This document shows positions 22,940 through 34,176 of a DNA stretch of 64,000 nucleotides, piece after piece. The notes under the pieces were generated by a model, which did no database searches, was not told where the DNA came from, and saw only the letters and a program-made list of their open reading frames with translations. The stretch is from Burhinus oedicnemus. Taxonomy: Eukaryota > Chordata > Aves > Charadriiformes > Burhinidae. Made by a program: the position numbers and the translations under genes. Location: the NCBI GenBank assembly GCA_008921705.1, contig VFFE01007836.1, positions 2,438,360 to 2,502,359 of the forward strand, in the 5' to 3' direction. Each line of letters starts with the position of its first letter. Position 1 is the first letter of the stretch.

Positions 22940-24400
22940 GAGACTGAAGTGAACCCCAGCCCTGAACAGCTCAACACCTACAGCAGCGTGACCTGGCCTG
23001 TTAGGTGGGAATGCAGACCACAGGCAGCCCCTCTGGAAAGAGGGAAAACTGAGAGACAGGAGGAAAATGAGGAACAGAGCTGATGTTAGGGAAGTGAATG
23101 ATGGTGGAAGGGAAACCAAAACTAATGAAAGTGAGTCCCTAAATTTAAATTTCTGTCAGGAAAAGGATCTGGGAAAAACAAGTGCTGTCCTTTATGCAAA
23201 TCCTTAGTCCTGCCACAGGGCAAGAATTAACCAGAAAAAGCCTATTGCAGAGCTGCCTTCTGCACCTCCTCCAATACTTTTCAGGAGAGGGTTTTACACA
23301 GGGAAAACACCAACATTTCTCCTTGAACCAAGCAGATCTCCGAGCAGTTAAATCCACCTCCCTCCACTCCCAAGGCAGGCTGCGTTCCCTGTGAGAGCAC
23401 AGCAGCCATTTTGCGGCCTCAAGAGTTACTCCAGCTCACACTCCTTCAAGTACTTTCCCCAGCCTAGGACTGGGACATTACACCCAAAATAGGAGAGAAT
23501 AAAAACAAAACTGCACAGACTCACTCATTGCCAGAGAAACAGCCAAGCACCAGGCCCAAGCACAGGGGAGACCACAACCAGCCGCATCCCACACCCCCAA
23601 CACCAGGGAGTGTGTGTGGGCAGGGGCAGAAATAAGCTCTTCTCCTGCCCCAGCAGCTGGACCACAGCTGCTCCTCTTTACTCCTAATTGCTCCTAATTA
23701 CTGCCCCCTCTAAACTCCTCCTATGGGGGTGAGGCTTGGAAAAGAAGAGTGATTTTTTTAGTGGGCTCTTTAGAGCAAAATGTTTTCTGTGGCTGCGCTT
23801 TGCAGATGCTGTTTATAAAATATGCTTTGCCTAAAGTCATAATCTTACCTTAAAGCCTTTTGCTCTCCCTGACAAATTTATACTAAACTGGATTGTGGCT
23901 AATACACCTCAGGTTCTCCGTGTTGCTTTGCCTTCTTGTCTCTAGGGTCGGTTTATCCTTCATATTTGCCTTTTCTAATGCAGCCACATAGTGGAAGACA
24001 TCAACATTTCTTCTACAGTAATCTCCCAAATCTCTTTCCTTCGTCAGTATGCTGCGCGTTTTTGTTATTTAATAGAGTTGGAGGTTTTTTTTCTGTTTTG
24101 GTTCACTGCTCTTAGACTTCATATTTTACATCATGTACACTAAACCTGGTTTTCATTTACTGGCCCAGACATTTAAGAGATGCTGCTATCTCTGAAGCAG
24201 GTTGTGCAATTCCTTATTATATAAGGCTGACAGCTAGTAAAATGTCAAACATTAAAATTAAGTTGTTTTTACTGCTTTGGCAAACCTACCTAGATACGTT
24301 TTTCTGTATTTAAGTAGCTTACCAACAGCACGGTCTATGTTTTAGTGAGTGATACAGAAACATCCGCTGCCTGCAGAGGTGAGGGGAGGCACGTGCAAAG
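22940..24400. other. Unique, locally GC-richer sequence
   Basis: No gene recognised. At 23,400-23,720 the sequence is C/A-rich, with a short direct repeat CTCCTAATTGCTCCTAATTA (about 23,681-23,700) of bicoid-like TAATT sites. GC is higher than the flanks but there is no CpG-island-like CG density. Confidence 0.4.
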
Positions 24401-24404
24401 CCAG

Positions 24405-24600
24405 CGCCACCGGCCGACGCTTAAAGCTTCACTTGATATAAGCTAACTGCAGCAAACCATTCAATTACATCTGATTCACAGAAGTTGTTCACTGGAAGTA
24501 TGTGCATGCTAGAAAAACGTAGGCCTTCATTTTGTTAAACATGTAAACAAGCAATAACAATAAAGCTAGGCATGCTAACTGAGACAAGGCATCGAGATTG
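24405..24600. promoter_or_regulatory. Candidate enhancer with forkhead and SOX-like sites
   Basis: A CG-containing lead (CCACCGGCCGACGCTTAAAG) is followed by TGATATAAGC, CATTCAATTACATC and then a close pair of forkhead-like sites TGTTAAACATGTAAACAA (about 24,533-24,550), followed by AACAATAAAG (24,556-24,565). Motif clustering and non-repetitive texture suggest a regulatory block. Function and conservation are inferred. Confidence 0.3.
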
Positions 24601-26605
24601 ACAGCTTGAATAAGTTTCAGACTCACACTGATACTCTGCTTTCACTCAAAAGTCTGCTTCCAAACTGCTCTTTAAAGTGGAATCTCAGTCAGATTTTTTT
24701 ATTGCTAGATTTAAGACAGTCTCTCTCTGACTGTGGTCTCTACCGGCACTGCTAAGAGTTTGCCAATTGCTGCCAGTAATGGTGATAAACTTTTACACTG
24801 GTGCTGCTTGCTCAGTGATCCATCAAGGAATTATGAAAGTTCTTAGCCTGATCCACGGTAAATCAGAAAGCCCTCCTAACTTCAACGAGCCTCCCTACAA
24901 TGCATAGAGATAAACATGTGTGGGAGTCACGTAAAATCCACATATTACCTGAGAATGGTCCGAAGACAGGCAACGAGCTATGTGATAACTTATAGTGACT
25001 ACAGCAAAAGTTCACTTCCAGACTGTTGCTGGACAATATTTTGAACCCTGGAATAACATCTATCCTGACTTTAAATTCCTGCAGTACAAAAAGATACCCA
25101 AATTTAAGGTAGCACTTCTGGACTTAAGTAACCTTTAAGGAGTGCAGTGTGTGTCAGCTCCTGCGCTATTTCTGAGGTGAGAGCAAAGAGACTCTTCTGT
25201 TGCTTTAACTCTTGGTTTTCACACAGAGTTGGTGACCAAAAGGCTGGGCAGTCAGCTGGCTCTTTTCTATCTGCAGCTAATTTTGTGGAGCAGGGTGGAG
25301 GGCGCTGGCTTTCCCCAGCCACCGAGGTTCTGCAGGGCAGGCTGGATGCTCATGTAGCAAAGGAGCCCTCTCACATCTTTCTTCTCCCAGTTCCTCCTCC
25401 TGCTGTTGTACATTTTTCTTGCTCCATTGCACATCTTTTAAATACTTCAACAGTTTATGGTATCACAGTACTTTCTTATTATCAGTATGGTAAAAGGTTC
25501 AAATGGTGATGGTCATCACGTATGCAGACCTGAAAGAATGTGAATCAGAATATTCATTTTCCTTACCTTCTTACTCTCTTTTAAGATTTGTGAAACTGTG
25601 GGCCTCTGTTAGAGTAACAATAACGTTTATTACAACACAAAATGAAAAGATTCCTAACAACTGTAGTAGGACCATCCCATGTTTCCACCTGTAAACCTTA
25701 GTGTTCCTCACCTACCCAATATGAATGGCAGTCTCAGCTAATGACAAAAAACTGTCACTAAAACAAAGACCAATTTTAGGACTGAGGGTCTGTCCCTCTT
25801 CTAAATTCAGTTTCTCGTCCACCTCTGTATTCATACAAAAAAGTCCAATTGCCCTAATGAGCTGAGCTGCTAAAAGGATAAGAAGAGATAAAGGGACGGT
25901 CTGTAGATCATCATGTTGCCATTCTGAAAGTCATTTATGGATTTTGGCAGGCAAAATACACAGGCAAAAAGCATAATTGAGGATCGAAGTCTGATGGAGT
26001 GTTTTCATTTGGTTTTTTTGTGATTCAAAGAGATATCCATTCTTGTTCTCTTTCTTTTTTGAAGTGTCAACCCAGTCCAGAATGGGCTTTGGGACTTCAA
26101 GGGACTTACAACCTGATGTGACAAGTTCCACATTCAATTAAGAAGATATATTGACATGTGCAATCCTGCTATGTGTGAAAATGTAGATTTAACAGTAAAT
26201 AAGAAAACGTGTTTAGTGTTGTAGGGGATTCTCTCTCTCTGTCAGCTGCTTGGGAGATTGAAGAAGACTGTGAAAAGCCAGGAAAGCAAGACAAACAAAC
26301 GTTTCACAGTGCTCAAAGTCACAAGCAACTATGATGCCATGTTGAAAGTATTCCAGCCAGAAACCCTTCCCCTGCCTTATTCTCCCAGCTGCATTTTCTC
26401 TTGTGAAGGAGTAGTTTACTCTACAAGTTATCAGAAAAGCAAACAAACAAGGAAGTTTACACAAAAATCAAGGGGAATGGAACGATAGGACAACGACAGA
26501 AAACAACAAAAGCAAGGAAATACACAGATAAATGTCAAATACACCCTCTGGACCCTTCCATTTGTTTTACAACAGCTAATTTAAAAGACTCCTCCTTCCT
26601 TACTT
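24601..26605. other. Unique non-coding sequence
   Basis: No gene recognised. A 120-codon + strand frame (25,147-25,509) overlapping a 72-codon - strand frame has no domain or motif I can name. A strong pyrimidine tract at the right edge leads into the exon-like segment. Confidence 0.45.
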
Positions 26606-26609
26606 TCAG

Positions 26610-26773
26610 GATGCCTCCTGCTGTGTCAGGGTTTGAAGGCATTCGATACTATTTACTCTTACTACCTGGTGTGGATTTCACCAGTACTAATGGATGCATA
26701 TTGCGGGTGGGAGAGGACCCTCTTCACAAAACTATTGTGGGCAGAGCAGGATATGTTTGTGGCAGGGAAGCAG
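26610..26773 (+). other. Exon-like segment, unrecognised
   Basis: A 164-base segment is bounded by a good acceptor (CTCCTCCTTCCTTACTTTCAG just upstream in shortened form: pyrimidine run then TTTCAG|G) and a good donor (AAGCAG|GTATGT). A branch-point-like GCTAAT lies about 35 bases upstream. One + strand frame is open across the whole segment, starting at the ATG at 26,611, and the segment is not a multiple of three. The predicted 54-residue piece (with YYLLLLPGVDF and VGRAGYVCG) matches no family I recognise. It could be an exon of a long non-coding RNA, an alternative or cryptic exon inside a long intron, or chance. No partner exons were identified. Confidence 0.22.
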
Positions 26774-27050
26774 GTATGTTGACCTGCTGCAAAAATCTAT
26801 GATCCTGTTTTTAAGACTCAATTTTACCACAAAATTCCTGCACGGAACTGGATAATATACTTCATCTTTTTCTGCTTAAGCTCCCCATCTCCATAACAGC
26901 AAGATAATATATTTGCTTGTTCTTTGTGGGCGAGATTTCCAATATCACTGAGAATTAGCTTGAAACAGAGGGTAAAATCTCCCTGGATTTCAGCAGGAGG
27001 TTATTATTTGTATGCTTTCATTTGTATGCTCGGGTTTTCCCCAACTGTCT
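26774..27050. other. Unique sequence
   Basis: No gene recognised. It separates the exon-like segment from the ancient repeat tail. A short direct repeat of TTTGTATGCT (27,007-27,030) is present. Confidence 0.45.
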
Positions 27051-27052
27051 GT

Positions 27053-27170
27053 CTAGATCATAAGCGCTTTGGGTCAGAGACTGTATTTCAGTGTATGTGT
27101 TAACTACAATTCACAAAGCGGAGCTCTGATTTGGGATGGGCACTCCAAATACCAACGAATAAAAAATAAT
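27053..27170 (+). mobile_element. Ancient L3/CR1-like LINE 3' tail
   Basis: TCTAGATCATAAGCGCTTTG, GGTCAGAGACTGTATTTC, a TACAATTCACAAAGCGGAGC equivalent of the 'tacagcgcctagcacaatggggc' stretch, CTCTGATTTGGGATGGGC and the final AATAAAAAATAAT together follow the order of an old amniote LINE (L3/CR1-like) 3' end. That end is known for its 'aagctctttggggcagggactgt' and '(AATA)n' features. It is strongly diverged and carries no coding part. The family assignment is from memory; the dispersed-repeat nature is more certain than the name. Confidence 0.6.
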
Positions 27171-30100
27171 TGAGTAGGGAGTGTGGGCTGCTACCCTTCA
27201 GCCAAGAACATGGGGTACTTGGTTTGGTTGAATCTGAATCAAATTCAGACAAATTCAGCCCTGGATTATTTTCTTTTATTTGTTTCAGACAGGAACCCAC
27301 ATGCAAGCATTGAGTAGGCAGATTCCTCTACTCTTTTCTGAATAGTAGTGTGGAAAATGGGAACAGCTTTGTGCATGAAGAAAATTAATGGGTTTGGGAT
27401 GTTATTTTCAAATTGTTATAAAGTTTGTCATGACAACACTTCTTTTATAATTTCTTTGATAGCTCAGGAATATTACTTTTCTTCTTTAGTGAAAGGTCAC
27501 ACAACTAGATACCGTCTCTTAAAATCAGTGAATGCATAATGGCTTCTGCTGTTCTAACAGGAATCATTAAACAAATTCATAAATCAATGAAGCACACCGA
27601 TGCATTACTTTAATTATCATTTCTGTTCAGATGGTTGGTTTATGTAATGTAATTGTTTACTATGTCTGAGTATTACACTAGAGAAGCTTGGCTGGATCTT
27701 CATTTCAAAACCTATTCTCATTTCTTAAGTGTTTTTATGAAATTAACAAACAATAGTCTATGGAGTAGACTGAAGATATTCAGTTAAAGGAAAAATACAC
27801 CACCCTGCCCTCCCCTTTGTCATTTGTTATGAGATGATTTTAAACATTCCTGTCATTCTGTGTGTTTTCTTAGCGATGAATGCTATCTTTAGATTTGTCA
27901 GTTAAACCTCCATAACAGTTTTTAGGCATTATATAGCATTGTGTGTTGTTCAGTAGACAGAACTTAGGAGTTGCGCAGTTGGCTTCAACAGTACCATGCT
28001 TAAGATATTAGACATGACCAAACAGAAAATGATATACATTAAGAGCATGAGGAGCACTGACATTTTTCTTTGAAATACAAAGAATAATGGGTTAAGATGA
28101 AATATTATAAAATTCATTTTCTTAAAATAATATTTTTCCTAGCAGAATGGTACAGAATAGCTAAGTGTTTAACAATCATGATTTATGCTTCTTGCAAAAT
28201 CAAGGGCTTGTCTCAGAAATAATGAGATTAAATCCCCTTCAACAACTATAATTTAGATTCTTATTTATTTCTTGTGTTTGTAGCTTTTGGGGTTTGTGTT
28301 TTCACTGAGAAATGAAATTCCCATAAACTGATAACCTTAGGCACTGGGGTTTTCAGAATAAAATAAAACTAAGAATATCATAAAGTCCCTGTGATGGGAT
28401 TTACAATAGCCCAATGGCCTGGCTGAAGTTAACTCAAGCAGCAAATTAGGGCCCTGCTCAGGGTATTGAACAGCAGGAAGTGAGGATATTCCTTGGCCAA
28501 ACAGAATTCGAGAGATCTGAGTCGAAGACCAGGATTTCAGGGGAGCGTAAAGGGGAATTCTGGGCTGGAAGAGGGAGACTGAGAAAGGCTGTACACGTAC
28601 AGTGTAGAAAAAGGGCTGTATTACATGAACAGATCACCTGGCTGAGAATGAGCTTTGCATTTATCCCTGGAGATAGTATCAGCACAAGTCTTTTGTATCC
28701 CTGTAGTCTCTCAAATTGGCTACAGTAGGACATTCGTGATTTACAGCCCTTCAGAACTGAATGAATTGGAAAGAATCTGTGATTTTTCTCACCATGTAAC
28801 TTATAATCTCCTCTTATAATCTTCCTCTCATGTCCAGGCATGAGAATGCGTATTTCTGTCCCATGCTTTTTTGAATAAAGAGTAAAAGGTCTTTCGTTTA
28901 TTTGTATTACATACAAGATGTTTAAATGAGATACACTGTCTAAGTTTCTCATTAATGTTAACATGAGCTACATGTATATATCAGATGCAGGTCCCCTGAA
29001 GTGCGTATCTCCCAATATGCTGTACAATCCATCTTGGGATCTGAAGCTAATAAGTAGGTAATAGGACCATCATATGAGCTTTGCTTATTTACAACTGTTA
29101 TTAAAGTAATTCAAAAGCAGGACTGAGGACAAGAAGAATATATTAAACCATATTGCTTTATAAATGAAAAAAGGCTGCTGTACAAGATGACCAGAACAAT
29201 AAAATGTCATGTTTAATTCACCTCAGGGTTAGCTCTACCAGAGTTAGTAGAGTTTCATCACAAATTAGTATGGCTCATTGTGTTGAAATTCTGTGGATCT
29301 TGCAGCTTCAGGAATGAATAGTATAGTATTTAAAAAGTCAGATTTTAAAATCATAGGCAATGTTTTAGAAATAGGCCACAGAAAATTGTTAGCAAAGTTT
29401 TTAAAAAAAGTAAACTGTTAAGCCGTTACAACTACTGTACCCAGATATCCTTGGTGTAACCTGCAAGTTAAATTATTTATGGTTATTATATCTTTTGTAT
29501 AGTGTGACATCTCAAAGAAAGATTTAATTTTGTTAAAAAACCCCTCAATAATAATTCAGCAATGTTAGTAATGCATTTTTCACAGGTCTTAAAAACTTCC
29601 ACTGTTTCACGTATGTAATATTGTCTCCTATGAGAAGCACGTTGCTTCATAGGATGAATTATGCTATTGTATAGGCTTGAAATCTCAAGTTAGTCTCTAA
29701 AGGCTAGAATTTGTCTTAAAGAATAACCATTAGCACAAGCTGTCCCTCTTGAACCTCAGCAGGTCTTACAATTCAGCAGTCTGTTGAACTTCTCTACTTT
29801 CTTCTCATTGCTGAAGTATAACCTTTGTGCTGGTCTGTATGAGAAATTAGCTGAGATGCCCAAACACGTGGTAATAGGAAAAGCAGAAAACTGACGTTCT
29901 GCCATACTAACAAGCTTCTACTCCAGAATGTGAATGACTGGTATTATACAATTTCTTTGTCTACTTGAAACTTGTGAAGCAGTGTGAAGGAGTTCTTACC
30001 ATTTTTACTCATTTGTGGAAATCTGCAATCAAAATCACAATCAGCTGCTGAAGTGCTTCATATAATCTTATTTCAGAAACATGTTAGCATTAGTTGCATT

Positions 30101-32150
30101 TTGTTAGCGTTATGAAAGGGAACTTTTCAGCAGATACCAGATCGTATATATCAAGGTACTTGGGACCCAAATGAAATAATGTACCACTTGAGCCCTAATG
30201 CTTCAGAAAGGGAAAGGGAGTTTTTTGTAGATCTAATTGTGCCTGGTTTTGCTGTACATTATTCTAAATTACTGTTCCACAACAACTTTCTCTGAGAAGT
30301 ATGTAGATACATTTGGGCCCCTGGAAGAATACCTGGCATGAATCCAGTTCTCCTTTGTCTTGATTTAAGATTGTATGGTATATTGCCTGGCAACAGCACA
30401 GGCCTCTCTTCCCTTTCTTGTAGGGGCAACTTCAGTGAGCGGTTTTGGGAGGGATATGTTCGTAAAACAGAGGGATTTCAAATTCTTTACTGAAATACAC
30501 AGCAAAAGCCATCTTATGAAAGATGATGTTACAAAACAAATGAGAACAAAAGTTGTACAAATAGGAGAGAACATTGTCAGTATTGCATTTTCAAGTGACT
30601 TTTTTGGTTATAAATCATTTACTGACATCAAATGTCAACAGAATCCATTCATAGATCCAACTTAGATACAAAATGCTTAGGAGTTGAAAATTCATTGCGA
30701 CTAGCATGAACACATTTATTCATACAATTTTACTGTCTTCAAAATAAACAGTTCACTGTTTATCCTTGATCTTTATACCAGTTTCATTAGCAGAGATGGG
30801 TTTGGCTACAGCAAAATGTGACCTTGTATCATGAATTATCTACCTGGCTTTATGTGCAACAGTTGCAATGAGTTTTTCAGGGGTTTTTTTGTTGTTATTG
30901 TTGGTGTGGTTGTTTTTTTTTTAAAATACAGTCACTTATTGAACATTGTGAATGTGCTCAGCCCTGTACTTTACACTGATGAAGGCTGCCCCATGGGACT
31001 TCTGTTCTTAGATAGTGCAGTTCAGGCACACAGAATTTAGCCTGCTGATTTACCATGTCAGAACAGATTTTCCCTCTTCCTTTGCCCTGCCAGACTGTAG
31101 TTCTTTGTTATCTGGTAGAGGCAGCTTCTCTCCTCAATGAACCAGTCAGTGACATCGCCATCCTCTGCAACGTTTCCGCAGCTCCCTGTGGAGTCTAACA
31201 CTGAACCAAAGTGGAGAGAGAAGTACTCATTATCCATATTATTACCCATAATTATGGTTCCATCTAAATAAATAGCCATGATCCTGGAGAAGAAAATGAG
31301 AGTATGGCCAATCCTTGGGGAGTGCACTACTGAAGGAAGACTGTGCCCCAAGAATGGTGAGGTCTGTACGGCACTTACACTCGTGTCACAGCCGAGGACC
31401 TATGTTTGGGGGAGTTTTCTTCACACTGTTTTCAAAACAGGTCCATGCCCTAAGGGCAAAGCCTGCTCACCAGATGGAAAACAGTGAGGTAACAGAGCTT
31501 CAACTACAGACCAAACAGCCAAATGTCTTCACCAAAGCTACCCTGATTTATTTATTTTTACAAGGTTTTGATTCATTTTGTTAGAGTGAAATGGCTGCTA
31601 TTTCTGCCTTCGCTCAGTTTGAGCGTGTTTTAATAGAGGATTAGTCTCCTCAGGCAGGTGCAAGGAAAGTGCTTACAGGATACGACAGTGAAAAGAACCG
31701 GCCGGTAGGGAAAAAACCTCAACATGTTGTGGTATAATGAGCCCATTTAAACAGAAGTGAATGTTTGACATTTACATTTCCCTGTCTCTTGTACAAGGCC
31801 AGAACAATGTTCTGAAAATATAAAAGTGATGGAAAATATTCTGCTTAAAAAAAAATAATCCCTTTAATTTATTAAACCTCTAGCCCTGACAGCTTGTCAT
31901 GGGAAAACTGGGTGCGCTCCATCCCTAGAGACAACTCTGTTCTCAGTTGTTCCACAGATCAGCTCTGGTGTCACTTTGGAGAAAAAAGACACCTTCTCCT
32001 TTCTCAGCCAGTGGTGACACAACAAGCAGTATTTAAAAATTAACAAAAAATTAAAAGGAAGGAAGAAAATGAAAGTAAAATTGATGAGAATTAGAGACTG
32101 GGGATAGGAGAATTACAAGAGAGGGAAAAAATTAATAAAGCCTATGTTAT
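27171..32150. other. Long unique non-coding stretch
   Basis: Nearly 5 kb with no recognised gene or mobile element. It contains the longest open frame of the window (28,458-28,964, - strand, 168 codons) and a 96-codon + frame (30,375-30,665), neither with a recognisable domain. T-rich tract at 30,880-30,922. Confidence 0.4.
28458..28964 (-). other. Longest open frame, no recognised product
   Basis: 168 codons from an ATG. The product is Leu/Ser/Cys-rich, with a mildly hydrophobic stretch (VICSCNTALFLHCTCTAFLS) near residues 110-130. No family, signal peptide or catalytic motif is recognised. There is no promoter, CpG island or polyadenylation context, and an 82-codon frame is open on the opposite strand. 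In 64 kb of AT-rich DNA one frame this long is only mildly unexpected, so chance is the most likely explanation. Confidence 0.1.
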
Positions 32151-32335
32151 TTACTCTAACTTTCTAAAGCCATGACTAATGCATAATTTAAATATGTTTA
32201 ATTAATTAATCCAGTAAATGGATACCTAGCAATTTCAAGGAGTTAGCAAATAAGCTAAAATAGACTACATTATCAGAATAGGCAAAGAACATGCCCAATA
32301 ATATCAGAGCTAATTTGTCTGTTAAATAACACATC
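32150..32335. promoter_or_regulatory. Candidate homeodomain-rich conserved block
   Basis: Very AT-rich but not simple-repeat sequence with CATGACTAATGCATAATTTA, then TTTAATTAATTAATCC (about 32,197-32,212) containing several TAAT cores and one bicoid-like TAATCC, then ACATTATCAG and GCTAATTTG. TAAT clustering is suggestive of homeodomain binding, but AT-rich DNA yields such cores often. Confidence 0.25.
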
Positions 32336-34090
32336 ATTGTTCCACTTCAAATTCTTCCTTAGAACCTCTTTGCTCTGTTGCACCTGTGAATGGTAAGCCT
32401 TATGGTTTGCAAAGAATACTGCTTATTATGTTGGTGAATTTTCTTTCATTGTCTTCTGTTTTGTACTATTTGTACTATCTTGCACTGACATATAGCACAG
32501 GAACTTTTCCAGTCTGTTTAAGAAGAGTTTAGCACAGTGGGCTTCTAGTAAGAAAAAGGGCTTGTAGAGAGCACACTAATACTACCGATAAATCAATTAC
32601 AAGACCGGCATTGAATAGTTTATACTTTTGGTTTAGTTCTTGAAAGTTACAGACATAATTAAAGATACACTTTTCAGTTAGCTTTCTAAGAAAAGTAAAG
32701 CATAAGAGAGACTTTTCATCTCTATGATAAATTTGATCTGTAATATTTTTCCTTGTCTTAACATTTTTTAGAAAATAGATGAATACATAAAAAGGAAAGA
32801 ACAACAATGAAAATGAAAGAGTGGATATCTATATGAACAAAACTATCAAGATGGAACAAAATCTGGTCTGGGTGTCTGCCAAAACTCATACCCAACACAG
32901 ATCCCTTTAGGTTCAGCTAAACATGGTTTTGATGATGGAGAGAGACACGGGGCAAAAAAGGAAGGAATGCAGCTGTAGCAATACAGTTTTGTGGCAGCAG
33001 AAGTAATGTAGACACTTGTACAGGAATAGATTGTGTCGTGGTGAGAACTGTAGCGAATGAGAGCGAAACTGAGGAAGTCTGCATAAGGATGCTTTTTGAC
33101 CTGCTTATGAACCAAAATACAATAAATTAATAATAAAATGACAAAGGAAAGTTTTACATCAAAAACCAATGGAAGGTAGGAAAACAGTGAAGACTTCACA
33201 AAGAAACCCGATCCCATCTGTCTCTCTCCCAGAAAGATTAAGATAAATTCAGAAATGAATTTGATCCTTCTATAAAGTCTTAAACCTTCTTAATATAACT
33301 CAGAACCAATCTTGGCTTAAATTCAAAAGGCCAATGTGTATTTTTCAATTGCTGACATCTGAATACCTCATTAGTATGTTGAAATTGTCACTCAAAGGGC
33401 TTTTTTATTTGCCTAAGTGCTGATTTAATAGACCGAATGCAAGATTTGGCAGTATTGTTAAGACACCCATGTTTGAAAATGGAGTGCTGACTTTGAATTA
33501 TGTGTGACTATATTTGTGCCGCTGTTCAGTGAAAACAAGCCTTCTATCTATCCATCATGGCAATTCCTACATCAAAACCTGAGATACTGTACACAATCAA
33601 CCTATCAGATGCTGCACTGCATGCAGGTTTTGTGTTTGGTTTTTGTTTGGTTTTGTGTTTTGTTTTTTTTTTTAAATTCATTTTACAGGAAAGCATCACA
33701 CATTGTTTCAATTTTAATTGTTCCTTTATAATTAAGACTTCAGTTCTTGAGTATAATAGCTGATGTGAGTTTGAAGGAAAAAGGCCAGAGAACAGCCCTG
33801 TACTTAGCAGTGGTAATGAGACCAGAAGCTTAAAAGGTCCAGAAAGGATGAACAAAGGAATGAAGAGCTAAGAGTACCCTGAATGGCTCACTTGCTGATG
33901 ACAAGGGGATGATGACTAATGAAAAGCTTTTAGATAGCCACCTTCCTTTGAATCCACATTCTACATGTAGGAAACTATTTAAAAGGCAGCTTTTTAGGTG
34001 AAAATCTCTCTCTTAAACATTGAACATGGAACTGACCAGTCTGGGATTTTCAGCTAGGCTGGGTCACTAAATATTGAAAGATATACTGCA
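32336..34090. other. Unique sequence with a T/G tract
   Basis: No gene recognised. A 123-codon - strand frame (32,846-33,217) starts with a hydrophobic stretch (SFVILLLIYCILVH) but shows no domain, splice or promoter support. T/G-rich tract at 33,633-33,676. Confidence 0.4.
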
Positions 34091-34176
34091 AATTAAAAAA
34101 ACAAAAAAACCCCAAAAACCCACAGCACAAATTAAAAAAAACCCAAACACTACAATAACAACAAACAACAAAAACC
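34091..34176 (+). repeat. A/C-rich low-complexity tract
   Basis: About 85 bases almost devoid of G and T on the + strand, with A7-type runs broken by CCCC, ACAACAA and CAAACA units. Simple low-complexity DNA. It generates a spurious Lys/Asn/Thr-rich open frame. Confidence 0.85.

Noticed and set aside
30375..30665. 96-codon frame downstream of a TTTCTTGTAG acceptor-like site
   Set aside because: The frame begins upstream of the acceptor-like site, no donor of quality follows, and the peptide is unrecognised.
32846..33217. 123-codon minus-strand frame with an early hydrophobic segment as a membrane protein
   Set aside because: A single hydrophobic stretch in AT-rich DNA is common by chance, and there is no promoter, splice or family support.
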